64,000 nucleotides of DNA from 3107 sp965216225 (GCA_965216225.1 CBDCFF010000034.1:62001-126000), one strand, 5' to 3'. Counted from the first letter of the stretch, positions 25,912 through 33,837 are shown. Numbers and translations: made by a program. Notes: generated by a model not told the origin, from the letters alone.

Positions 25912-27254
25912 GGGAGTGTCCTGAATTCTGTGTATGTGTCCCGGTCCATGCGGGTTTCAAATACAGTCACGCATTGAAGCGCTCGTCGAACATAATAGCG
26001 AACTGGTTGCGGGCTGCAAACCATTCCCGAACATTCCTGCCGCCTTTCTCGAAGTTGCGGATGGCCAGATAGATCAGCTTTGTTGCGGCCTGATCGGTCG
26101 GGAACGATCCGCGGGTCTTGATTGATTTGCGGATCACCCGGTTCAGGCTCTCGATGGCGTTGGTGGTGTAGATGATCTTTCGGATCGCCGGATCGAAGGC
26201 GAAGAACGGGATTACTTCCTGCCATGCCCGTCGCCAGGCCGGGGCGATGGAGGCGTATTTACCGGCCCATTTTTTCTCGAACGCGTCCAGTTCATCGGCG
26301 GCCTGATCGGCGGTGGCGGCGCTGTAAATCCGGCGCAGGTCAGTGGCCACTCCCTTGCGGTCTTTCCATAACTTCTGCGAGCAGAAGTTCAGGGAGTGGC
26401 GCACCAGGTGGACAATGCAGGTTTGCACCGTGGTCTGCGCAAAGGCGGCGGTGATCGCCTCCGGGAAGCCTTTGAGCCCGTCAACGACGGCGATCAGAAT
26501 GTCCTGGACACCCCGGTTCTTCAGCTCGTTCATCACCGACAACCAGAATTTGGCCCCCTCGTTATCAGCGATCCACAGGCCCAGGACCTCGCGCACGCCG
26601 TCCCGGCTGACCCCCAGGGCGATGTAGACGGCCTTGTTCTTCACCATGCGGCTGTCGGCGTCGCGGATCTTCACCCGCAGCGCGTCGAAGATCACGATCG
26701 GATACATCCGCTCCAGCGCCCGGCTTTGCCAGTCGCGCACCTCGTCGAGCACGGCGTCGGTGACGCGGCTGATCAAATCCGGCGAGACCAGCAGACCGTA
26801 GATATCCTCAAGATGGGCGCGGATGTCGCGGACACTCTCGTCCGGCGGCATAGAGGCCGATGATCCTGCCATCCATCCCGTCGATCCGGGTCTGGCCCTT
26901 CTTCACCAGTTCCGGTTCAAAACTGCCATCCCGATCACGGGGCACGGAAATCGGCGCCTCGCCGATCTGGCCCTTCAGGCGCTTGCCAGCTGTGCCGTTG
27001 CGCCGATTGGACTGACCCGGAGGTGCATCCTTGCCTTCTTCATAGCCCGGATGCGCGGTCAGTTCGGCCCCAAGCATCCGCTCCATCAGTTTGATCTTGA
27101 GCTCTTTCAGCAGCCCGGTATCGCCAGGCAGGTCTTCAGGCCGCTCGCAGCCCTCCAGAAGTTCGTCCGGAAGCTCCCTGGATATCGTCATCGTCATGGC
27201 TCCTCTCTCAAAGCATGGTACAGATCACAGATACACAGAGGAGCGGACACTCTC
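25912..27254 (-). mobile_element. IS256-family element, copy C
   Basis: A 1343-bp copy in the opposite orientation to A and B. Its right end, GGGAGTGTCC at 25912, and its left end, GGACACTCTC ending at 27254, match the ends of A and B. It lies inside tnpC of IS66-2. No direct target repeat flanks it and about 60 bp of target is missing. Confidence 0.9.
25967..27197 (-). pseudogene. IS256 transposase, copy C (frame break)
   Basis: Same layout as copies A and B: an N-terminal frame 26808-27197 and a catalytic frame 25967-26872, out of register by one base near 26840. The DDE region is complete (IFDALRVKIRD, LIAVVDGLKGFPEAI, NAIESLNRVIRKS). The shared break shows that the family spread in this form, or that it is bypassed. 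Confidence 0.82.
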
Positions 27255-27380
27255 TCCTCGCCCGCATCGCGGATCACAAGATCACTCGGCTGGACGAGTT
27301 GATGCCCTGGCGTTACGCTGCCTCAGCAGCGTAACCGGGACGACCGGCAGTACGCCAGGGCACCTTCACCGAACGGTCAC

Positions 27381-27500
27381 CTCTCCAGAAAACGGCGCTC
27401 ATCTTCGCTCAGAACCACTGCATCCGCCAAACGTCCCACCATCGCAACATCCTTCTCAATTCCCGCTCAGTCAATGATACAAAGTACAATTCCGGGGGAC
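27381..27500 (-). pseudogene. IS630-1 transposase start and element end
   Basis: The minus strand holds the first codons of IS630-1 (start at 27442, MVGRLADAVVLSEDERRF) and the upstream end, with GTCCCCCGGAATTGT as in the intact copy at 38651. It abuts the end of IS5-1 at about 27501. With the two pieces to its left it completes one IS630 spread over 7.2 kb. Confidence 0.85.
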
Positions 27501-28049
27501 CAGGCTCAGGCCACATAGCCAGAATATGACGGTTGCAGCGATGTATATGGCGGATTTGAATATATGTGCGCATCGGTCATAGCGCATCGCGATGCGCCTC
27601 CAATCCTTGAGTTTTGCGAACAGGTTTTCAACCTTGTGCCGCCTCTTGTACGTTTCGGCGCAGTGGGGGATGGTTTTTTTGCGGTTTTTCCTTGAAGGGA
27701 TGCAAGCCTCAATCTTCTGATCTTCAATGATTTTTCGAACCTTTACGCTGTCGTAGCCCCGATCCGCGATCAGAACCCTGGCCGCAGGCAGGTTGGGCAG
27801 CAAAACATCCGCGCCCTTGAAGTCGCTACGCTGACCCGCCGTCAGATGCAGCCTGACAAGGCGACCCGCACCGTCTCCAACGACATGCAATTTCGTATTC
27901 AGCCCTCCCTTTGTACGCCCGATCAGGCGCGGCCCACCCGCTGATCGGAGCCCCCTTTTTGAGGCTGGACGCCGTGCGATGTGCCTTGAGATGGGTTGCG
28001 TCAATCATGAGGGTGTCGGCGTCCGGGCCAGGGGGGGTGGCCAATTCTT
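27501..28049 (-). pseudogene. IS5-1 transposase, C-terminal piece
   Basis: It encodes GRTKGGLNTKLHVVGDGAGR, ARVLIADRGYDSVKVRKIIE and YKRRHKVENLFAKLKDWRRI. This is the catalytic C-terminal half of an IS5 (IS427-group) transposase, ending in the Tyr/Arg/Glu motif. The usual stop after VIFWL is changed (TGT instead of TGA), so the frame reads through the element end. The N-terminal half is displaced beyond the IS21 and the IS256. Confidence 0.82.
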
Positions 28050-28233
28050 TGCTGCGCGACAAACAAGGTGAGAATCCAGCGTCAATCAGGATGAGAACGC
28101 GTGTGCGGGGGCTCGCAGGGAGGGCGTAGCCCGACTGGGGAGGCCCCGCACACGCGTTTTGCCCTTTTGGGGCGGGCCTGACGGTTGTGGCCGGCTCGGA
28201 TAAGGAATGATTTTCTGTGCAAGGGGATCGTTC

Positions 28234-29754
28234 ATGCCGGGCTGTCATGTCACTGACCAACAAATGAGGCTCTTCATGACGCTCAGATCGACCCATTCCG
28301 TTGCCGTTGCCGCTGCCAAGGCGGGGATCAGCCAGGCAACGGGCTATCGGCTGCAAGCTGACCCAATTTTACCATCACGGAAGAAGGCCCCTCGCGGCCG
28401 GCGGCGTCCGGACCCGCTGGCGGACATTTTTGATGCGGAGGTCGTGCCGCTTCTGCGGTCCTCACCGGGGATCCGACCTGTGGCGGTTTACGAGGAGCTT
28501 CTGCGTCGGCATTCTGATCTGGGTACGGGCATCCGACGGACTCTGGAGCGACGGATACGCGCCTGGAATGCGGAACACGGCCCTGAACAGGACGTCATTT
28601 TCCGGCAGACCCACACACCGGGCAAAATGGGCCTGTCGGATTTCACCGCCATGGGCAAGTTGGGTGTGACCATTGCCGGTGAGGCACTGGGCCATCGACT
28701 GTATCACTTCCGGCTTGCCTATAGCGGGTTTCAGCACGCCCACGTCGTGCTGGGCGGCGAAAGCTATGTGGCGCTGGCTGAGGGATTGCAGAACGCCCTC
28801 TGGACGCTCGGCGGCGTGCCACACAATCATGGAACTGACAGCCTGTCGGCGGCCTTCAAGAACCTGGATAAGTCATCCCGGGCCGATCTAACCGACCGCT
28901 TCGACGCCCTGTGCAACCATTATGGAATGACGCCGACGCGCAACAACAAGGGCGTCGCACACGAGAACGGTTCCATCGAGAGCCCCAATGGGCATCTGAA
29001 GCGCACCATTGAGGACGCGCTGGTCATGCGTGGGTCGCGCGACTTCGAAAGCTTGCAAGATTATCGTCGCTTCATCGACGAGATCGTGGGCCGGATCAAC
29101 GCCCGCAATGCCAAGCGTATCGATGCGGAACGTGCGAGCCTCAGACCTTTGCCGACGCGGCGGACCACGGATTACGAGGAGATCACGTTGCGCGTCACTT
29201 CCTCCGGGGGCTTCACCTTGCGCAAGGTGTTCTACACCGTGCCATCCCGGTTGATCGGGCATCAGCTGCGGGTTCGGCTCTACGATGATCGGTTGGAGCT
29301 GTTCCTGGGAAGCTCTGCCCTGCTAACGCTGACACGCGGACGAGCCTCGAGCACCGGGAGCCATGGGCACGTGGTCAATTACCACCACGTCATCCACTCC
29401 TTGCGCAAAAAGCCCATGGCGCTGATGGGGCTGGTCTATCGGGATCAGCTATTCCCGCGCCGGGCGTTCCGTAACATGTTCGCATTCCTGCTGGAGCAGA
29501 CCAGTGAGAAGGCGGCGTGTCGCATGGTTGTCGATCTTCTGGCGCTGGCACACGAGCGGGGCTGCGAGGCTGAATTGGCAGCGCAGCTTGAGGAGGACCT
29601 TCGCCAGAAGCGCCCGCCTGACATGGCGGCCCTACGCGCAGTGTTTAGCCCATCACAAGACGCACTCCCCCAAGTCGCGGTGCAACTGGCCGACCTGTCA
29701 TCTTACGACCAGTTGGTCGGCGGTACGCCATCCGCTCAGGAGGTGACAGCATGA
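28234..29754 (+). CDS. istA: IS21 transposase IstA
   Basis: A 506-residue transposase. It has an N-terminal helix-turn-helix (VAVAAAKAGISQATGYRLQA) and a DDE integrase core with MGLSDFTAMGKLGVTI, NHGTDSLSAAF and NNKGVAHENGSIESPNGHLK. The C-terminal beta domain carries GGFTLRKVFYTVPSRLIGHQ. The start at 28234 (MPGCHVTDQQMRLFM) fits the family; an in-frame ATG at 28207 is possible. The stop overlaps istB as ATGA. Confidence 0.94.
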   Translation: MPGCHVTDQQMRLFMTLRSTHSVAVAAAKAGISQATGYRLQADPILPSRKKAPRGRRRPDPLADIFDAEVVPLLRSSPGIRPVAVYEELLRRHSDLGTGIRRTLERRIRAWNAEHGPEQDVIFRQTHTPGKMGLSDFTAMGKLGVTIAGEALGHRLYHFRLAYSGFQHAHVVLGGESYVALAEGLQNALWTLGGVPHNHGTDSLSAAFKNLDKSSRADLTDRFDALCNHYGMTPTRNNKGVAHENGSIESPNGHLKRTIEDALVMRGSRDFESLQDYRRFIDEIVGRINARNAKRIDAERASLRPLPTRRTTDYEEITLRVTSSGGFTLRKVFYTVPSRLIGHQLRVRLYDDRLELFLGSSALLTLTRGRASSTGSHGHVVNYHHVIHSLRKKPMALMGLVYRDQLFPRRAFRNMFAFLLEQTSEKAACRMVVDLLALAHERGCEAELAAQLEEDLRQKRPPDMAALRAVFSPSQDALPQVAVQLADLSSYDQLVGGTPSAQEVTA

Positions 29755-30560
29755 CATCGCCCCAGACCGATACCGCCCGCCTAACCTTGGCTCTGACCGA
29801 ATTGCGCTTGCCAGCCATCAAGGCGCTATGGCCGCGCTTTGCGGAACAAGCCGACAAGGAAGGCTGGCCCGCCGCTCGGATGCTCAGCACCCTGGTGGAG
29901 CATGAACTGGCTGAACGAGATCGCCGTCGTATCGAGCGACATCTCGCACAGGCACGCCTGTTGCCCGGAAAAACGATCGACACCTTCGACTTCACAGCCG
30001 TCCCCATGCTGTCCAAGGCCCATGTCAGTGCGATCACCGCTGGCGACAGCTGGATCGGAAAGGGCGGCAACATCCTGCTGTTTGGGCCGCCAGGTGTGGG
30101 CAAATCACATCTCGGCTCAGCCATCGGGCTCGCCCTTGTCGAGCAAGGCTACCGCGTCCTATTCAGCCGCACCACCGATCTGGTCCAGAAACTCCAACAG
30201 GCCCGCCGCGATCTCGTCCTCGAAAGTGCCATTGCAAAGCTCGACAAATTCCATCTGCTGATCCTCGATGACATCACCTACGTCACCAAGGATCAGGCTG
30301 AAACCAGTGTGCTCTTCGAACTCATCAGCGCGAGATATGAACGCCGCTCAATGTTGATCACGGCCAACCAGCCCTTCGGGGAGTGGAATGCGATTTTTCC
30401 AGACCCGGCCATGACATTGGCCGCCGTCGACAGGCTCGTGCACCACGCAACCATCTTCGAGATGAATGTCGAAAGCTACCGGCGAAGAGCAGCACAAAAG
30501 GCAAAGGGGCCGGGAAGGCCTGCACAAAAAGCCACACCGGAAAACACCAAAGCTGATTGA
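29751..30560 (+). CDS. istB: IS21 helper ATPase IstB
   Basis: A 269-residue AAA+ protein that assists IstA in target capture and strand transfer. The Walker A motif is LLFGPPGVGKSHL (about residue 109) and Walker B is HLLILDDITYV. Sensor residues lie in MLITANQPFGEWN. The C terminus is basic (RRRAAQKAKGPGRPAQ). It resembles DnaC/DnaA-type ATPases, but the overlap with istA fixes it as IstB. Confidence 0.95.
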   Translation: MTSPQTDTARLTLALTELRLPAIKALWPRFAEQADKEGWPAARMLSTLVEHELAERDRRRIERHLAQARLLPGKTIDTFDFTAVPMLSKAHVSAITAGDSWIGKGGNILLFGPPGVGKSHLGSAIGLALVEQGYRVLFSRTTDLVQKLQQARRDLVLESAIAKLDKFHLLILDDITYVTKDQAETSVLFELISARYERRSMLITANQPFGEWNAIFPDPAMTLAAVDRLVHHATIFEMNVESYRRRAAQKAKGPGRPAQKATPENTKAD

Positions 30561-30687
30561 CGCTCCGCGACAATCAAAAAACAAACCCCTTGATCGCGGC
30601 ACAAAAGCCCGGCATCGTCCCAAACGTCGCGACCAAGGATTCTCATCCTGATTGACGCGCACTTCTCATCTTGATTGTCGCGCTACA

Positions 30688-30914
30688 ATTCTTCGAAAAT
30701 TCGTTCGAAAATACCTTTGCGGGACCAGCGCACAAACCGATTATAGAGCGTTTTGTGAGGGCCGTATTCGACAGGCGCATCGCGCCAGCGTAGACCGTTG
30801 CGAATAATGAAAATAATACCACTCAGCACACGACGGTCATCGACCCGGGGCTTGCCATGGGGCTTGGGAAAGAAGGGCTCAAGGCGCGCTGTTTGTGCCT
30901 CCGTCAGCCAGAAA
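30688..30914 (-). pseudogene. IS5-1 transposase, N-terminal piece
   Basis: Minus-strand coding for the start of the IS5 transposase (FWLTEAQTARLEPFFPKPHG, then VDDRRVLSGIIFIIRNGLRW). Unlike copy IS5-2, this copy has a sense codon at the NGLRW position. It is bounded by the IS21 on the left and the second IS256-type element on the right. Confidence 0.8.
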
Positions 30915-31388
30915 GCGGAGTTATAGCCGAAAGTTTGTTATGGCCCTGATGGGCGGCATATCATGGCGTTGTTCACGCGCCGCAATTCTCAGCAGAGAAA
31001 AGGATATGCCACATGACGAAGTCTACCATCACGCCGTTGCCCGGTCCATCGGGATTTTCGTCTGACCCGCTGACCGACATCCTGCAAACCGGCGCGCGCC
31101 AACTGCTCAAACAGGCGGTGGAAGCGGAATTGGCCACGCTCCTCGCCGCCCATGCCCGCGAGGTGACGGACGATGGCCGTGCGCGGCTGGTGCGCCATGG
31201 TCATCTGCCCGAGCGCGAGGTCATGACCGGCATCGGCCCGGTACCAGTGAAGGTGCCGCAGGTGCGGGACCGGGGCAATGTGGACGAAAAGATCCGTTTC
31301 GCCTCGTCGATCCTGCCGCCCTGGCTGCGCAAGACCAGATCGATTGAGGAACTGCTGCCGTGGCTCTATCTCAAGATATCTGTCTTGG

Positions 31389-32321
31389 TCAAGGTTTGAT
31401 TTTGGACCACTGGCGGTTTTCGCGGATCAAGGTATTTGCGAGGATGATGAGCTTGCGCATGATTGCCACAAGGGCGACCTTGGCTTTCTTGCCCTTTTGA
31501 CGCAAAGCCTTGTAGACGCAGGTGAGTTGGGAATTGCAGCGCGCTGCGACGAGGGCGGGCATGTAGAGCGCCTGGCGAAGCCCGGCTCGTCCGCCTCCGA
31601 TTTTCGCTCTGGCTGTCCATTTGCCGGACTTGCGCACGAAGGGAGCCAGGCCCGCAAGCGCGGCGGCCTGCCCGGGCGTCAAGGTTCCGATCTCCGGCAT
31701 TTCGATGAGTATTGCGACGGCAGAAACCGGGCCGATGCCCGGGATCGACCGCAGGATCTCGAACTGTCCGGCAAGCTTTGCATCCTCGCAGATACGCTTC
31801 TTCAACTCGGCATCGAGTTGGGCAAGTTGCTTTGCAATCTGGCGCATCCTGGTTTTCAGTTGCGCCTTGACGAGTGTGTTGCGCGCACCGCAGAGCCGGT
31901 TCCGGCAGGCAGTCTGGTCCTTGATGAGAGCGCTCCGGGCGACATGCACCTCCCGCAGATCGTTCATGGGTTCATCGCGCAACGGTGAAGCCTTCAGGTC
32001 AAGCATCGCCCCCATGCGGGCCAGCAGTTCCGCATCGATCCGGTCAGTTTTGGCGGACTGGCCGACCGCTTCGGCGAAGCGGCGGGCGCGTTTGGGGTTC
32101 ACCTTGACCATGGCGTGAGCCGTCTTTGAAAGGCGGGCCTCCAGATCGCGATGATAGCGTCCTGCAGGCTCGTAGACGACGCGGCAGCACTGCGGGCCGA
32201 TCCAGTTCTTCAGCGTCTTCAGTCCTGTCCGGTCGTTGGTGAAGCGTTTCGCCTTGCCATCGCTCAGGCGATGGGTGTCGAGATGATCTTTCGAGATGTC
32301 GATGCCGATGGTATCATTCAT
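31389..32321 (-). CDS. IS110-family RuvC-like/serine transposase
   Basis: A 310-residue protein. The N-terminal DEDD RuvC-like domain starts MNDTIGIDISKDHLDTHRLS, with further acidic positions in RVVYEPAGRYHRDLE and AKTDRIDAELLARM. A coiled-coil linker follows (about residues 150-200). Then comes the C-terminal Transposase_20 domain with FEILRSIPGIGPVSAVAIL and the catalytic-serine region APFVRKSGKW. The start at 32321 is the conserved IS110 start; a longer frame to 32555 would run through the noncoding RNA region. The protein should work with the RNA encoded just upstream. Confidence 0.94.
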   Translation of the reverse strand: MNDTIGIDISKDHLDTHRLSDGKAKRFTNDRTGLKTLKNWIGPQCCRVVYEPAGRYHRDLEARLSKTAHAMVKVNPKRARRFAEAVGQSAKTDRIDAELLARMGAMLDLKASPLRDEPMNDLREVHVARSALIKDQTACRNRLCGARNTLVKAQLKTRMRQIAKQLAQLDAELKKRICEDAKLAGQFEILRSIPGIGPVSAVAILIEMPEIGTLTPGQAAALAGLAPFVRKSGKWTARAKIGGGRAGLRQALYMPALVAARCNSQLTCVYKALRQKGKKAKVALVAIMRKLIILANTLIRENRQWSKIKP

Positions 32322-32544
32322 GACCTTTTCGTCTCCCGTTCCTGTCATACGAGGCAGGGGTGTTCCCTCCTCCACTATCTGTTCGGGTCTTTCGAAAGGG
32401 CGGGGGTGATCCATCTTGAGAACGGTCCTCAAAGACCAGGGCATCATCGATCCATCCCCCGCCACCCCTCGGGCCGCTGCAGCGGCCCGAGGGGTGGCAT
32501 CCGTATCGCACGGATACGAATGCCTGGGAAATCCAATAGACAAG
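32322..32544 (-). ncRNA. Predicted IS110 bridge RNA region
   Basis: Read on the minus strand, the 223 bases between the element end and the transposase ATG hold three parts in order. First is a strong 5' stem (32461-32498). Second is an internal loop closed by CGGGGG/CCCCCG and GATC/GATC (32401-32461), with the two sides ATGCCCT and TCTCAAG split by the GGTC/GACC hairpin. Third is an internal loop closed by CCCG/CGGG (32335-32387), with the sides ACAGATA and GACAGG split by a GAGG-GGG/CCC-CCTC hairpin. The first pair matches the two halves of the insertion target, the second the two element ends. RNA termini are not determined; the limits given are those of the noncoding end. Confidence 0.85.
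32461..32498. repeat. Perfect 38-bp palindrome in the IS110 noncoding end
   Basis: The sequence begins GCCACCCCTCGGGCCGCTG and its complement follows at once, so all 38 bases are self-complementary. In the predicted bridge RNA it forms the 5' stem-loop, with about 17 pairs and a tight loop. A second small stem, ATCCGT/ACGGAT, lies at 32499-32515. Confidence 0.9.
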
Positions 32545-33465
32545 GGCATTTCCACGGGCGACTTTCAGGAGGCTCTTGGGGCGCTGTTGGGGCCGAACGC
32601 GGCAGGGCTTTCATCGAGCACCATCTCGCGATTGAAAGCGGACTGGGGGGCGGAGTATGAACGCTGGCAGCGCCGCGATCTCAGTGCCCGGCGTTTCGTC
32701 TATGTCTGGGCCGATGGTGTCTATTTCCAACCGCGTATGGAAGAGCAGAAACAATGCGTTCTGGTGCTGATCGGCGCGGATGAGTGGGGCCGCAAGGAGG
32801 TTCCGGGGCTCACCGACGGCTACCGTGAAAGCACGCAGAGTTGGCGCGAGTTGCTGCTCGATCTCAAGCGTCGCGGGCTGTCCCACGCCCCCGATCTGGC
32901 CATTGGCGACGGTGCCTTGGGGTTCTGGGCGGCGCTGCGCGAAGTCTTCGGCAGCACCCGGGAACAACGGTGTTGGGTTCACAAGACCGGAAACGTTCTC
33001 AATGCCATGCCCAAATCGGTGCAGGCCAAAGCCAAGGGCCACCTGCATGATATCTGGCAGGCGGAAACGAAGACCGAAGCCGGGGCCGCCTTCGATTTCT
33101 TCGTGGAAACCTACGGCGCGAAATATGACAAGGCGGTTGGGAAACTGACCAAAGACCGGGCTGTGCTGCTCTCCTTCTACGGCTTCCCTGCTGAGCACTG
33201 GAAGCACATCCGAACCACGAACCCGATCGAGAGCACCTTCGCCACCGTCCGCCACCGCACCGGCAAAACCAAAGGCTGCCTGAGCCGCAAGACCGGGTTG
33301 GCCATGGCATTCAAGCTGATGATGTCAGCGCAAGGAAAATGGCGAAAGCTCGACGGCGCCAACCGCATGCCAGAGATCATTGAAGGGGTTGAGTTCACAG
33401 ACGGGATCAAGCAAATTCACCACGCCGCCTGATCACACCATCACCAACTTTCGGGCATAGCTCGG

Positions 33466-33549
33466 CAGAAAGGATCGCTCATGTCACTACTCCGTTTTGC
33501 AGAACACTGATTCACACGTTCAAAACAAAGTCAATGGGTCCTGAGCCTA
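33466..33549 (-). pseudogene. IS5-1 upstream end piece
   Basis: These bases match the right end of IS5-2 (38570-38648), including the transposase start region near 33490 (ATGAGCGATC on the minus strand) and the terminal repeat. They are split from the rest of IS5-1 by IS256-2. Confidence 0.8.
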
Positions 33550-33577
33550 AGTGTCCACTTAGCCGTAAGCGGACACT
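33550..33577. repeat. 28-base hairpin next to the IS5-1 end
   Basis: AGTGTCCACTTA (33550-33561), loop GCCG, TAAGCGGACACT (33566-33577): 11 of 12 positions pair. It may be what is left of two abutting IS ends or a small palindromic repeat. The following 33578-33800 contains no recognisable gene. Confidence 0.6.
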
Positions 33578-33802
33578 TCCGGAGTGCCCACTCCGCGGTC
33601 GCCCACACTGCCAAAGCTCACGCAGCGGGAACAGGCGACCTATGCCGGACGGTTACGGTGTGACTCGCCATCCGCCACCACCTTCCTCCGCCTCGGTGAT
33701 TGGCGATTCATGTCTCGTCTCCGGGCGGCCAGATTTCGCTCACATCCGCTTGCGGTATGCTTTGGGCTGGAGATTTCGCTTTCGATCCGGCAAAGAAAAA
33801 AT

Positions 33803-33834
33803 CCTTGAAAATATAAATGTTTTCAAGGGTTTTT
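33803..33834 (-). terminator. Intrinsic terminator (works in either direction)
   Basis: CCTTGAAAA (33803-33811), loop TATAAATG, TTTTCAAGG (33820-33828), with GTTTTT after it on the plus strand and ATTTTTT after it on the minus strand. On the minus strand it follows directly on the 3' end of the tRNA remnant, so it is most likely the old tRNA terminator. Confidence 0.75.
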
Positions 33835-33837
33835 GAG

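Larger units (their letters stand above)
24531..27334 (+). pseudogene. tnpC: IS66-2 transposase TnpC, split by IS256-C
   Basis: From ATG 24531 the frame encodes the coiled coil, the zinc-binding CRRCGGALKRLG with MACSCCEA, the DDE core (IFADDTPVKMQ, LEADNNIAERAIKP) and GGGKAIAIAY. It is then cut at 25911 by the IS256 end. After the IS256, at 27255-27334, the tail LARIADHKITRLDELMPWRY and its stop reappear. About 20 codons present in IS66-1 between these points are missing, so the insertion was accompanied by a deletion of roughly 60 bp. The gene cannot make a normal transposase. Confidence 0.88.
23663..27380 (+). mobile_element. IS66-family element, copy 2 (broken by IS256-C)
   Basis: The left end GTGAGCGTCCGTTGAAG (23663) and the right end, read inward GTGACCGTTCGGTGAAG (to 27380), are inverted repeats matching at 14 of 17 positions. 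The flanks CCCTCCAG (23655-23662) and CTCTCCAG (27381-27388) are an 8-bp target duplication with one change. It lies in the IS630-1 gene. Only about 60-70% of its protein sequence matches IS66-1, so it is a different IS66 species and not a duplicate. The tnpC gene is interrupted by IS256 copy C. Confidence 0.9.
28050..30687 (+). mobile_element. IS21-family element (complete)
   Basis: A 2638-bp element starting TGCTGCGCGACAAACAAGG and ending with the complement of TGTAGCGCGACAATCAAGA. The flanks are the 6-bp duplication ATTCTT (28044-28049 and 30688-30693) in IS5-1. Further copies of the end motif (GTCAATCAGGATGAGAA) lie inside both ends, as is usual for IS21. It carries istA and istB, both intact, so it may be active. 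Confidence 0.94.
31376..32544 (-). mobile_element. IS110-family element (complete, with bridge RNA region)
   Basis: An 1169-bp element inserted in the IS256-2 transposase gene at CTCA-AG-GGCATT. No inverted repeats are present, as expected for IS110. The dinucleotide AG (CT on the element strand) occurs at both junctions (31374-31375 and 32543-32544), fitting recombination at a CT core. It carries one transposase gene with a 223-bp noncoding end upstream of it. Confidence 0.93.
31013..33432 (+). pseudogene. IS256-2 transposase, split by IS110
   Basis: The N-terminal piece (31013-31375) reads DILQTGARQLLKQAVEAELA and IEELLPWLYLK. After the IS110 the same frame resumes at 32545 with GISTGDFQEALGALLGPNAA and continues through VWADGVYFQPRMEE, LAIGDGALGFWAALREVF and TTNPIESTFATVRHRT to 33432. 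Joining LYLK to GIST restores the family motif LYLKGISTGDF exactly, so nothing was lost. Without the IS110 the gene would be intact. Confidence 0.92.
30915..33465 (+). mobile_element. Second-type IS256 element (IS256-2), split by IS110
   Basis: The left end CGGAGTTATAGCCGAAAGTT (from 30915) and the right end, read inward CCGAGCTATGCCCGAAAGTT (to 33465), are inverted repeats with four differences. CAGAAAG on both sides (30908-30914, 33466-33472) is the probable target duplication within IS5-1. It is only distantly related to copies A-C. The net length without the IS110 is about 1.38 kb. Confidence 0.88.
27501..33549 (-). mobile_element. IS5-family element IS5-1, in three pieces
   Basis: Pieces at 27501-28049, 30688-30914 and 33466-33549 together match IS5-2 (37816-38648) end to end. 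The insertions are an IS21 (28050-30687) and a second IS256-type element (30915-33465). The right tip GGGTCCTGAGCC and the left tip AGGCTCAGG are its terminal repeats. Seen from the minus strand the transposase start lies in the right piece, near 33490. Confidence 0.85.

Noticed and set aside
16572..27254. A composite transposon bounded by IS256 copies
   Set aside because: The copies flank only other insertion sequences, copy C lies inside an IS66 in inverse orientation with a local deletion, and there is no cargo gene.
29751..30560. A DnaC-like helicase loader
   Set aside because: The ATPase overlaps istA and lies within the IS21 ends, so it is IstB.
31389..32555. A longer IS110 transposase starting at 32555
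   Set aside because: The extra 78 codons translate the palindrome and guide loops of the noncoding end. The conserved start is MNDTIGIDISK at 32321.
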